Shown here: positions 1 through 11,940 of the stretch, piece by piece
Layout of the letters: each line of letters opens with the position of its first letter
Position numbering within the stretch: position 1 is the first letter of the stretch
Assembly (NCBI RefSeq): GCF_029227915.1
Contig: NC_079879.1
Span: forward strand, 23,950,501-24,014,500
Direction of reading: 5' to 3'
DNA from: Hydractinia symbiolongicarpus
Lineage: Eukaryota > Cnidaria > Hydrozoa > Anthoathecata > Hydractiniidae
Length of the DNA: 64,000 nt
Position numbers and translations under genes: made by a program
Notes under the pieces: model-generated
What the model saw: the letters and a program-made list of their open reading frames with translations, nothing else
The model's database searches: none
What the model was told of the DNA's origin: nothing

Positions 1-1436
1 CTTCTTTCCCAAAACTGCCCTGTTTGACGACATAATTTTATTTTAAAACTTCGGATATGTAAAACAGTTGCTAAATGGTCCCTTTAAAATTCAACTTATA
101 GAGCGGCAACTGTATGAACCATTAATTTTGCGATAAGGGGATACCAGAAAAGGAGGACCTATGACGCTAAAGAAGGACGAATGACCTTTAAGGAGGGTCC
201 AGAACGAAAGATCCTAATAGAATCCCAAAAAAAGATTACACATCCACGGCTTTAAGGTTCAGTCATTATGTCATGTGAAGTAATCCATGTTCCGCATGTC
301 ATTGTTAAATTTAAAGAAATAACCAGCTATATTTCAAAATGCGGACTTTTAAACGATTATAATTATGAAGAATGAAATACATTTTTTTATGCAAAAATCA
401 CCTCAGGGTGGAGCCAATATTCCTTACTGTTATAAGAACAGTGTACATACTTATTTTTTGCACTAAAAATTATCTTTAAAACAAAAAAAATGCCGTACAA
501 GTTAAGCAATAAAAAAGTGGTGATAAAGTGGTGCCACAAAAATAATGACATACTTTTTCTCTAAGAATACTCTTTATAAAGATATGTCGTATCCAGTATA
601 GTCAAAAGTTGCACATGCTTAGCATATCCTGGGTTCCTCTGTAAAGTCCTGGCTCCTGCTTTTACGTTTTGTGACGATAAGAACGTAATATTTATTGCAG
701 CCCTACTTATGGACGAATCCACTAATGACTTGAGTATGAAGAACTTGCAAATATAGCACCAGAATTTACTTTCATGGAGTTAAAATGTCATTGATTGAAG
801 ACAATGTCGTACGTACAAACTTGATAAAGTAACTCTCTTCTTGAATTTCGTGCAACAGTCATATAGCTTTAAACTATGGAAGTATAAACAAAGAAATGAG
901 TTTGTTTTGGACACAACAACTTAAAATAGTGCGAACATCACTACGACACCACACAAAGCTCTTTTGATATTTATACAAGTATAACAACCATTTGGGTAGC
1001 AAAATGGAGCAGAAGTTACTTGGTTGTTACCGGTATAATAATGCAGGTATGGCGAATATTCAGTTAGATGGCGATTCTTGGATCCTTTTTCTTTACAGTC
1101 ATTGAAAATGTATCGACAGGCAATTATCGTAATTATGTTTGGCTATTTATAAAGTATGTAGTGACCAGTTTTTTCATACTAAGGTTTAAAGGAGAAATCG
1201 AGTAAGATAAATAGAACTACCACCTGCTCAAATTGGACTTGTATTCTTTCTTATTTCTGTCTTAGATTTTCAGTAACGTAATTTCAAGCGGAGTGGAGTA
1301 CATGCGCGTTCACAATGTGAAAGGCTGCTAAACTGTAAAAAATAAATAAATAATGTTTTGGTTTACGATAAAATTAAAAAGGAAAACATTTGAAAAATAG
1401 TATTAAAAAAGAATGAGAATACAAACCAAATAAGCA
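1..1436. other. AT-rich non-coding stretch
   Basis: No open reading frame, tRNA or recognisable mobile-element motif can be supported here. The sequence is AT-rich with short homopolymer runs and looks like ordinary intergenic DNA or decayed repeats. Confidence 0.5.
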
Positions 1437-1935
1437 AATTTATTTAATACCGACAGTTTTTAACTTTGATATAACATGCGCAAGACCTGAAAATTACATC
1501 TGATTTTCAATGAATTCATTTGCTATGACCTCATCACAATCTAAAGTTTGATATTCCGCCATTTTTACTTTGTCTGCTCTGTTATCGTTGCTGCTTAGTT
1601 AAACTTGAAGTGTCAAAATAAAAAATGGATGGCGGTTTTCATAAGCTTCCCAATGCTGCATTAATTAATTACCATTTCGCCTACGATGAGTATTAATTCC
1701 CAACTCCTAACTAACTACATCTGAATATGGTTAAACATATGTAACAATATGTAACAACTCATATACGATCATATATGAGTTGTTCATATATAATCACATA
1801 TATGACGGCTATATGATGAAATCTATGATGCATAAATGATATATACGAATGTGTAAAAGATATATAATATAGAGCATATATGACATAAAGTATATATACA
1901 TAAGCTCATGTCTATAAACAGTTTATTATGACACC
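1437..1935 (+). repeat. Dispersed direct repeat, copy 1
   Basis: This segment is a diverged copy of 10,808-11,255 in the same orientation. Shared landmarks, in the same order, are TTTAATACCGACAGTTTT, TGATATTCCGCCATTTTTAC (copy 2 reads CGATATTCCGCCATTTTTTA), CTGTTATCGTTGCTGCTTA, ATGGCGGTTTT, TTAATTAATTAC and CTAACTAACTAC. Both copies run on into a tract rich in ATATATGA-type words. No coding capacity is seen. It is an unclassified interspersed repeat. Confidence 0.7.
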
Positions 1936-1969
1936 AATCGATAATGCCTGATAGAAAAAAATAGATTTT

Positions 1970-2110
1970 AGCACGTTTTGCTGGCGTCAGCAGTGCATAT
2001 AAAAAAAGATATTTGCAAAATTTAGTTTATCTGTTCCCTGTAATACGTAGATATTGAAACGCTAATTGAAAATAATATAGGATAATATGTTTCCGATGAA
2101 CGCCTAAGGA
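1970..2110 (-). repeat. Partial copy of the inverted-repeat family
   Basis: The stretch around ATTGAAACGCTAATTGAAAA and TATAGGATAATAT resembles the inner part of the adjacent long inverted-repeat arm (TTGAGACGCTGATCAAGAAA, TATAGGATCTTATAC). It looks like a second, more decayed fragment of the same repeat, directly beside copy 1. Confidence 0.4.
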
Positions 2111-2169
2111 TTAATAAAGGTTTTAAAATTTTGCTGACGTCAGCATGGACCCGCAAAAACACAATCGTG

Positions 2170-2602
2170 GTATAGATCTTGAGACGCTGATCAAGAAAAT
2201 GTATAGGATCTTATACGTTTGATAAACGGCTGCAGAGACATTGGGGTATAAAGGTTTTTTGATGACGTCGTCAACCCGTCTATTCCGAAGCGGATTTGAG
2301 AACCCAGGTTTGGGAAACTTACCCAATTTGGTCCCAGATGGTCTCTAGTTACCCACGCAGTGAAAAATGATTGACGATACCACCGCGATTCCATGTTATT
2401 TGGACTCAGAGTTTTAAGTGTACTGTGACTGCTTCATTCATTCAAAATAGGATAGTAACGTTTAAGTAGTGATACTGACGTCGCGCCGTAACGTCAGAAC
2501 ATTTAACATTTTAGACATACGTTTTTCAGCTACATTAAAGGAAAATGAACACATCTACTTTGCCTGTCACAGACAGACAAAGTCTCCGTATTATTATAAA
2601 GA
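2170..2602 (-). repeat. Long inverted repeat, left arm
   Basis: The reverse complement of this arm aligns along its length with 4,049-4,485. Shared words include TATAATAATACGGAGA, CAGGCAAAGT, TTCATTTTCCTTT, GACGTTACGGCGCGACGT, GCGTGGGTAACTAG, GGTTGA and GATCAGCGT. About 1.45 kb separates the arms. Further diverged copies lie at 25,150-25,990, 29,700-29,880 and 42,130-42,310. This is therefore an interspersed family, either a non-autonomous DNA element or a SINE. Confidence 0.7.
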
Positions 2603-2619
2603 GTAGCCGGGAGACACGG

Positions 2620-3400
2620 CGTCGCACGCCGGGAAAAGCCACAAGTAGAAGTTTTACCCAGCATTTAAAACCCCTGTGGTGCAATAAATAAGAACCGTAA
2701 ATTGTGCCACACATTTAACTGGAGCACTCTAGTACAGGTATAGATATGTCGGTGAAAGTTCAAAAATGAATGTTACAGCAGCGCGCTTAGTACAGGTAAA
2801 CAATGTGGCACATCCATATAAGTGTAATAGCCTTTTTCAAAAAAAAACATTATTCCAAAATTGGTTAAACAGAAACACAGGAAACAGACGTTGTTAACAC
2901 TGGATTGAGCGCTTAGTGCAGGTAAAACCGTGTCGCACATGTGTTTATGTTTAATACCTTTTAGCACAGTTTACAAGCCGTTGTTAGCCCTTTAAAATTA
3001 GTCAATATTATTATATTTTGCAGAATAAGTTACAGTTAACGTTACCAAATTAATCATGACAGAGGATACACTCTGTTGAACTGCCGAGTTAAGTCGCAAG
3101 TAACTCTGTTACCCGGTGTTGCACACCAGAATGAGTGATTAATAAGAACCGTCAACTGCGCTACATATTCAGGTGAAGCGCTTTAGTACAGGTATATAGT
3201 ATGTAGTAAATCGAGTAAAGTGCATACAAGTATAGGCGTAACACCATTTTTAAAAAAGTTTATTGCAACTTCAGTTCAAAAATCCAGGAAACTGCCTGTC
3301 GTCATCCTGTTAAGTTAACAGAAATACTCAGCAATTTTATTTTGCAGCATAAGTTTTCATAACAGTAATAAAAGTGGTACCTGCCTAACTGCATTTAGCA
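2620..3400. repeat. Spacer between the inverted-repeat arms, with internal duplications
   Basis: The spacer holds diverged internal repeats. AATAAGAACCGT followed by a TAGTACAGGTAT motif occurs near 2,687-2,745 and again near 3,143-3,205. Related GCGCTTAGTGCAGGTA-type words occur near 2,787 and 2,910. The short reading frames here have no recognisable product. Confidence 0.5.
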
Positions 3401-4048
3401 TAAGAATCGTTAAGAATTGTGTTCTAGGTAAGCTTCATTTTGGTACTTTCACAGGTAAATAAGGAGCTAGCTAGCTAGGTAGACACAACAGAGACATAAA
3501 AATAAATAGTATTGTCTAGGAGATAAAGCTATTATACCATTTCGAATAGTAATAACTAAGGCTAGGTAGTTAGCTGGCTGTACTCCTTAAAAATTTTCGT
3601 TTCTAGCCAAAAGCCCTAAAAATGGTGCGTTTAAGATTTGTACATGGCTGAAAAAACGTGACAATATACTTATCCTAACGTGTAAGAACATACAGAAAAA
3701 AAATTACAAAACAAGAAGCATTTAGAAGACAAAAAGGTTAAACAGATCTACCACCCTATCACTGACCACAACCACTTTCAAAACCAAAATGGCCATCGTC
3801 TTCATGTTCCTTCATTCGCATGCCCGGTCGCTAAAAACTTGATTGGTTTTTCAAAGAATCAGGCGTTTTGATTGGTATACTACGTGCGAGCATTTGAAAC
3901 AAAGTCAGTAAAACTGTCAGTAAACTGTCACATTTGATTTCTGTGGTTCTTGAGCGAAAACGGTGATTGAGATCACGGGGGTTAATTTTTACAAAAAATT
4001 GCGTATTAAAATAATGCATTTATCTTAGGCGCTTAATTTATTTTTATA

Positions 4049-4485
4049 CTTCTTATATAATAATACGGAGAGTGTGTCTGTGTGTCTGCAACAGGCAAAG
4101 TGGATGTCTTCATTTTCCTTTCAAGTAGCCCAAAAACTTATGTCTCAAATGTTAAATTTTCTGACGTTACGGCGCGACGTAATAACAGTAATGTAACGTC
4201 AATGTCTTAATTTAACTTAATAAACCATTACAGTGCTCTTAAAATTTTTGAGGCCAACTAACTGGATGGTGACGTCAATGATTTCTCACCGCGTGGGTAA
4301 CTAGGGACCACCTAGGACTAATTTGGAATTTTTTCCAAGACCTGAGATCCCAAATCCGTTTCAGAATGTACGGGTTGATGACGGCATTAAAAAGCCTTTA
4401 AACCCTTATATCTCTGCAACCGTTTGTCAAATTTATATGATCCTACATAACTTCTTGATCAGCGTTTCAAGAGCTATACGGTATA
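4049..4485 (+). repeat. Long inverted repeat, right arm
   Basis: This is the partner of the 2,170-2,602 arm in opposite orientation. It ends shortly before an AT-rich tract that leads into the (ACAG)n array. The 61-aa reading frame inside it has a counterpart in the other arm only because the repeat is shared; it is not a gene. Confidence 0.7.
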
Positions 4486-4676
4486 GGCACATGTATACAA
4501 ATTTGTAAGGGTTTCTTCGGCGAAGAATTTTCTCTGCATGAACAAAACGAAATCTCAAACAAATTCATGTTCGTTTAATATTTTTAATTTTATGTAAAAA
4601 ATTTCTTTTACTATACTTTTCTCAAATAAAATAAAAATAATTTTCGCTATAAAGATCGAAGCAATCTTGTGCTATT

Positions 4677-5810
<1,134 letters not shown>

Positions 5811-6271
5811 TCTCTGTATTATAAGTGTTATACAAAGAATATTATCAACTTACTCGACTTATACACGACCACAAAAAGGTCTTGTAGAAAATAAAAACAA
5901 CGTCATTCAGCCTTAGGTGTTGTGTTTAAGTTTACTATGTGAACAAAGTTGGAAGACCCAAAGAAATACTGTCTCTCGCTTTTCATATACTGCGAAATTC
6001 TTAAATTTCTCATAAGAAAAAGAAAGTAACGGAAACAAATTATATAATAATTTCTTTTTATACAGAAAACTTCTTTTACAATACTACCAGCAAGCAAGAT
6101 AAAATACGCAACCTTTAACATATTGCAATTCTTGTCTGGATAAATGATTCTGCTGAAAATTCTGCACAACCATGTACGACCTGTTTAAGCAATTGATAAT
6201 TAGATACTTTTAGTCTTATATAGTTGGTATTGGCAACGTTCACGCAAAGATCTATTTAAAGATAACTAAAT
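5811..6271. other. AT-rich non-coding stretch
   Basis: No gene is supported. The right half, from about 6,155, is the upstream flank of the first tRNA-Ser-like sequence. It recurs in diverged form upstream of the second one, so the duplicated unit includes this flank. Confidence 0.4.
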
Positions 6272-6352
6272 GCTGTGATGGCCGAGTGGTTAAGGCGTTT
6301 GACTCGAATCAAAATGAGATATCCCGCACAGGTGCGATTCCTGTTCGCAGCG
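6272..6352 (+). tRNA. tRNA-Ser(CGA)-like gene or pseudogene
   Basis: The 81-nt sequence folds as a class II tRNA. The acceptor stem GCTGTGA pairs fully with TCGCAGC and leaves a G discriminator. The A box GGCCGAGTGGTTAAGGCG is typical of serine tRNAs. Anticodon CGA lies in the stem TTTGA/TCAAA. The T stem ACAGG/CCTGT is intact. Two oddities argue for a pseudogene or variant: the anticodon loop CTCGAA has six instead of seven bases, and the T loop TGCGATT departs from TTCGANN. It is the better preserved of two tandem copies. Confidence 0.6.
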
Positions 6353-6857
6353 CACTAATAATTACCTAAAGTCAGCAGTATCCTCCACAATGCAGGTGTC
6401 AAGAACAAAACATTGACAAAGTTGCAAGTAATAGAGCAGTTTAAACAGTACAATACACGCATTTTTAATTGGAAAAATATAGATAATATGCTTCGCGAGG
6501 AAGGTTGCTACTATTCTTTAGGCAGACGTTACATTGAAACTAGTAATGTTTACAAGAGGGGAAGAAGAAGGGTAAAATTAATTCTTTATCATTGTTTATG
6601 ACAGACATACCTTTAATTACATGAGAATTGCGCCATATGTATTTTCAATTTTCATGTTTTTAGGGATAGCGAGACAAAATCCGCAACCAATTTTTCTTTG
6701 GAAGAATAATCTTGCCGGGACACCCATATACGATTTGTTTAACAAATTGATAAATACAAACTTATATGCTACATGTTTAACAAGTTAATATTTACATCGT
6801 TAGCCATAGATAGTTGATAACATTTGCGGGAAGATCTTTTTAAAGAAACCCATACAT

Positions 6858-6935
6858 GCTGCGATGATGGAGTGGTTAAGATGTTTGACTTGAAATCAAA
6901 TGGTATATTCCACGCATGCTGGAATCCTGTATTCT
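6858..6935 (+). pseudogene. tRNA-Ser(TGA)-like pseudogene
   Basis: This is a diverged copy of the 6,272 tRNA-like sequence, about 586 bp downstream. It keeps GAGTGGTTAAG and an anticodon arm TTTGACTTGAAATCAAA with a seven-base loop and anticodon TGA. The 3' half is decayed: no sequence pairs with the 5' acceptor GCTGCGA and the T arm is damaged. Upstream flanks of the two copies are also similar (GGGAAGATCTTTTTAAAG here, ACGCAAAGATCTATTTAAAG there). A segment was duplicated, not just a tRNA. Confidence 0.6.
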
Positions 6936-6939
6936 GTCT

Positions 6940-7936
6940 GTCTGTAAAAAGAACGTCGTACTACGAATACAAAAAATACAGTAAATAAACTTATCCATAG
7001 GTTATAAGCATATCATACCGGTATTCTGTCTAAAATATTCGTGTTGCAGCTTCATTCCGAGTCTTTGGTGCTGTAAATAATTTGTTGACGGACAAACCTG
7101 CGATTTTTTTGCACGGATCCACAACTAGTCTCTACAGTAATAGCCGTATTTTGTTTAAAATGGAAGCCCCGCGGTTAGACCAATCACGAAGCCAGATTTA
7201 AAAAAAAAAAACCTATTCTAATTCTTTTCGGCCTTAAAGGGGTTACGAAACGGTTAAAATGTTCACATTCCGTATATCCCGCGCATATATTAAAAATCCG
7301 TCAAACGCGTTTTGTCTAATGACCAGCGCACTTTGCTCGCTGGTTAGTTCCACAAATTTCCACAAATAGTTATATAGGGTATTCTTGTACTGGTGTTACG
7401 CAATTTGAACTTAGTTTAGTGCTAATTGTTGCTGACAGCAGCAGGCTCGTTTTATCAAGGCTTCTATGGCTTCTGACCTGTATTATTCATTTAAGCGCCA
7501 CTTACTATCTATGACCTTTGAGTCTGAAAAAGTAGTACTTTCATAGTCTAAAGAGTTAATGATTTATCCAGACTTGCCAAATGATAAAAATAGTACCATT
7601 ATCTTATTATTTTGGAGAGAGAGGTTGTAGAGAGGTGGAAACAAAGCTCATCAGAAAAGGGTTGATGATATCTGATTCAAATCACGCACTGTTGTATTTG
7701 TAAATGTAAAGTAACCAGATTAATTATGAAATGTTTTAAGCTGAGTTAAGAAGAATAGATTTATTTTTAAGCAAGTATGGAAAAAATGGAAAAAAATGTG
7801 AAATTTTTTAAAACAAATCTGAAGAATTAAGAAGGTTATATTATTATTTAAGTACTAGTATACAAATAAATATAATAAAATTTTTCGGATAAGTTAATAT
7901 TTCAATGCATTAATCATAAAAACGGGGAAAATATTG
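6940..7936. other. Non-coding stretch
   Basis: No gene or recognised element can be supported. There is a slightly GC-richer patch near 7,140-7,380 that could be an unrecognised repeat. Confidence 0.4.
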
Positions 7937-8326
7937 TTACTTAATTGGTTTCCATCTCAACTCGCATCCGGTTTTGATACGCAGTTTGCTTCTTTTGTTT
8001 GTGGCAATATTTCGGACGAATCTGTCACCATAAAGTTGCGTGCATATTAACACTAAATTATTATTCTTATGTTTCTTGATGGGGTACTTATCCTCCTGTG
8101 CTTCCCTGTCGCAAACGGTTTCTTTGTATATTTGCGAGCCAATCTGCTCAAAATTGAACTTTACGGCACACGGCATGGATGTCGTCTCAATGTCGTTATT
8201 TCTTAGCATCACATTCAGTCTATTTGAATCTCCTATTAATCGGCTTGGTGATTCTGTTGATGCTAGTTCTTGCTCAGACAACTGAACCAGTATCAGAATT
8301 AAGAATGTTGCAATTTGTACGATTAA
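7937..8326 (-). CDS. Possible last exon of a small secreted protein
   Basis: On the minus strand a good acceptor (CTTTAG) precedes an open frame of about 129 codons ending in TAA at 7,937-7,939. The first residues form a hydrophobic segment (IATFLILILVQLS) like a signal-peptide core. A hydrophilic, Lys/Arg-rich domain follows, with four cysteines (in PCAV, ETVCD, LICTQ, TGCEL). Cysteine pairs after a signal peptide suggest a small secreted ligand or defence peptide, but no family is recognised. The start codon would have to lie in an upstream exon. A donor-like GGTAAGT on the same strand near 8,603-8,609 could end such an exon, but no start codon could be assigned to it. A chance open frame is possible. 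Confidence 0.3.
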   Translation of the reverse strand, partial: LIVQIATFLILILVQLSEQELASTESPSRLIGDSNRLNVMLRNNDIETTSMPCAVKFNFEQIGSQIYKETVCDREAQEDKYPIKKHKNNNLVLICTQLYGDRFVRNIATNKRSKLRIKTGCELRWKPIK

Positions 8327-9940
8327 CTAAAGGTAAAGACATGAAATTTTGTAAACAGTCGTGTACAGAATATAAGTTGCTATACTTAAGATAATGATGA
8401 AAGCCAAGTAGTTCAAGAACTGAATCCTACCATAATGTCTATATGTTGCTTGTCAATCCTGAAAGTTTGGATGTTTGATAAAGCCAACGTGGTGAAATTT
8501 ATACGACTGCATTTTCCGGTTGATTTCCTTTTCATTTCTTTTTCCTCGACATTAATTAGCTGAAATATTTTTTTAATGAGAACACCTTTCATCACAGGGT
8601 ACTTACCCACGGAAGATTTGCTTTTTCCAAACCAGATTAAAAAATTTTTTAGACCATGTTAGAAATAGTTTAATCAAAGAATTGAAAGGGTACATTATTG
8701 ACGTAGTCTTTTATGTTTTAATGAGCTAGGAATAATAAAAAGTATTTATATGGCATGTAACTAAAGATGCGGTTTTCTAATATTTTGAATCTGGAAAAAG
8801 AAACTCATTAATTATAATGACACATCAAAAAAGAAGCAATGTTTTCCATTTTACTCAACATGAGCTACTGAGATATCAGCGCGTTTTGGCAAGAAGGAAT
8901 GATCATTCCTAACAAGAATTACATTATCGCATTAATTATAACCTTCTCTGTGTTCGCTGCAGAGACAACGTTATTGACTTGAGACCATAGTTTACAGACA
9001 GTAGTTATAAAAACGCAAATCTGTTATTAGAAAATAAAATTATTTAAAAACAGGGAAAATATTTTCTTTTCCAGCCTCGTTTTGTTTTGTTTTTTTTTGG
9101 TTTTTTACATAATTAGATTGATTACTGTTGTGCGCCTCTAGGCCTTGGAAAACAAAGGATAATATGAATGTGGAAGTAGTTGACACGGATATGCTAATTA
9201 TCTAAGAAACACTAAATGTGAAAATTAATGAACGGGGTGTTCTAATTACAACCAGGGGCCGAAAACCCCCTCCGTAAGAGAAAAATAAGACAGTTGTATC
9301 GGGTTATCGGGCCTATGAGAATCATTTAATTTCTTTAATGCAAACCTATTTTTCCGTATCCGATAGTTAATAATGCTCCATAAAACTTCAAAAAATGGTA
9401 ACTGACAAAATACGAGCATTTGCTAGAGCACACAATATCATTATCAATGTTTTAAGTTCTTGAAAGTAAAAGAATAGAAAATATTATTATTTTGTGATAA
9501 AAAGTCATTACTGAACGCCGTTTCGATTTCATTATAATATAGTTTGATAAATCTTTTTATCAGCGCAAGTACTTTTTCGAAACTGATTATAAGTTTCTTC
9601 CCCTCAAAATTATCATGATGTCATTATTTCTTTTTTTCGTCCTCTTTTATGCGTTACAATATCTTTATCTATTAAAATTCCTTTGTATAAATTTCTGGAG
9701 ATTTTGTTAACATAGAGAGAGACTTCTGAAATATCTCTAGAGCGTTTAGACAACAACAAATTGTTTTTAAGAAAATGTTTACGACAGAGTCTGTTCCAAG
9801 TTGAGAAAAAACTCTTATCAGGTGGGAAAATAAGTCGAACCACAAAATTAAAACTCGCCAGCTTCTTCTGTTTAATGGGGAAAAACGCAACTTCCATTGT
9901 TTTAACCTTTTTTGGTTCGTTTCCGAATATATCTGAAGCG
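8327..9940. other. AT-rich non-coding stretch
   Basis: No gene supported. Short overlapping frames near 9,613-9,955 lack any domain or biased composition and are treated as chance. Confidence 0.4.
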
Positions 9941-9949
9941 GGGAGGTGG

Positions 9950-10230
9950 ACTTAAACCCCAGTTATTTAGTTCTAAATTAAATTTAACGTTCTGCTTAAA
10001 GGTTCTCATGAAAAAGTTGGATTTTTGAAACATATCTTTCGCATTTCATATGTTTTCACATAGAAAAATGCGAAAAATCACCCTAAAATCGGGTTAAAAA
10101 CTGAAAAACTAAGAAATCGGGTTAAGCACGTGTTGAACCATTCCTGAGGCAATTCCTTTTTATGTTGTACTTAAGAAAAAATCATTGCAACAACACGATC
10201 AGCAGGTACCTTGTCATAGCATTGGGAAGG
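9950..10230. repeat. Diverged relative of the piggyBac-like MITE interior
   Basis: Around 10,020-10,190 the order ACATATCTTTCGC, GTTTTCACAT, CGGGTTAAAAAC, AAATCGGGTTA and a distal CTTAAGAAAAA resembles 41,300-41,470 inside the MITE at 41,010-41,742 (ACATATCTTCCGG, GTTTTCACAT, CGGGAAATCGGATTA). The ends are not recognisable, so this is probably an old internal fragment. Confidence 0.35.
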
Positions 10231-10807
10231 GTGAAGAACTTGATAAACAAAGCCAAGTAGATAATTCTCGACTAAATCGACAATATTATTTTCCCGCTGC
10301 TTAGTTTCATAGGTAAATGGCCAAACAAATAAAAAATTAGTCTAAATTTTTTTAAAATTAATATGGTTGTATCTATCTACTTTATCCGCAAAAAAAGTCG
10401 GCAGCTTCTTTTCCATTACTATGATTTTTTTTCTAAAGTTCTAACATATTTTAGTGTAAATTTTAGGCAATTTTTCAATTTCTACTGTTAAAAAGCTACC
10501 ATATTAGTTCAGAATCACTCACCTTCAGGCCATGAAGCTAGCTACTTTATGACAAATAGAAATTCAAACATTTATAATAGTACGTCCAGAAGGTAAAGAG
10601 AAAGTTGAATTCAAATTAACTAAACTCCCAAATTACATGAAAATGTTAACGTTCTTATCGGGACAGAACTAAAGCTGCCAGATATTTTTCAACTTTTGTG
10701 AATGTTAGCAAAAATGAAGCATATGATTATAAAATAATTTTGGCTTATTAGGTTCAAATGATTGGTTTCCGTTTAAATTTTTTAAACAAATGTCCGATGC
10801 TGTGAAA

Positions 10808-11255
10808 GTGGATTTAATACCGACAGTTTTCAACTTCGATAAGATGCGAATGAATTGTAAATTGCCTCTGATCAAATGAGATTACTTGCTATCGACTCGT
10901 CAGAATCTGAAATACGATATTCCGCCATTTTTTACTTTATAGTTTTCTGTTCTGTTATCGTTGCTGCTTACACGATATTAAATTATCAAAATAAACATAA
11001 ATGGCGGTTTTAATTATTTCCCAATGCAATATTAATTAATTACTAACTCAGCTGTGAAGAGTAATAGTTTCCAACTTCTAACTAACTACGTCTGAATATG
11101 ATTGCTCGTATGTAGTAATATTTAAAGACTCAATATAATACGATTTTATGATAACATATATGATGACAATGATGTGTGAATGATATATAATATATAGTAT
11201 ATGACATACAGGCTTATATAAGCTCATATATATCAGCAGTTTATTACGACATATA
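10808..11255 (+). repeat. Dispersed direct repeat, copy 2
   Basis: Diverged copy of 1,437-1,935 in the same orientation, with the same order of landmark words. The following ATATATGA-rich tract is also shared. The copies are about 9.4 kb apart, so this is an interspersed family and not a local duplication. Confidence 0.7.
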
Positions 11256-11940
11256 TCCAAACAATGACTTTTAGAATATGATCAACTGAGGCGACTTGTG
11301 GCGCGACCCTTCCACACTATGGGTATTGTTAAATGACCAAGGGAAGCAAATTTTAGTAAATACCACCTAGTGGTTGCTCTAAAGGAAACACAAGTAATTT
11401 GAACAAAATATATATTAATATCTTTTTAAACACAAAAAAACTTCGTTAAAGAACACTACCATATTTGTTGAGTGAACCACAACTTGTAAACAAAATTTAA
11501 GATATATATAAATAATTTTACGTCGAAGCGTATTTACATCGTTAAAACTTTTTTATTCATATGATCGCTAAAAAGTTTGTAAACATATCATGCCTAAAAG
11601 GTTATCTAGAATTGAACAAAACTCAGGAGAACAACGCAAAAGTGTCAATTATGAAGATTTCAAATTAGAAGCGAACAATTGTTATAATATTTATAATAGT
11701 CTTGATTTAGAGCAAAATGACAAACAAAAAGGTGGAATACAAGTACCTAGAGAAAGAAATGCAGTAACCGTAATACTACGATTTCTGTGTACCTGGTTAT
11801 TGTTGTAAAAAGCAAATAGGGTGGAGCATGTCATGGATTGATATATTGCATGCTTACTATGTAGACGCAATGAAAATCCAATTAAAAAACGAACCGCCAA
11901 TGATGAGTAACTTGAACGCAAACATGATTTCTAGTACTCG

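Noticed and set aside
1735-1935. ATATATGA-rich tract considered as a replication or matrix-attachment signal
   Set aside because: Such AT-rich words are common here and the tract is simply the tail of a repeat present twice.
9613-9955. Three overlapping frames on both strands
   Set aside because: No domain, no splice context, and each is explained by chance in AT-rich DNA.
11590-11808. 72-codon plus-strand frame starting MPKRLSRIEQ, followed by a possible donor
   Set aside because: No homology, no second exon, and it is squeezed between a repeat and the convergent ADGB 3' end. Could be an exon, but cannot be supported.
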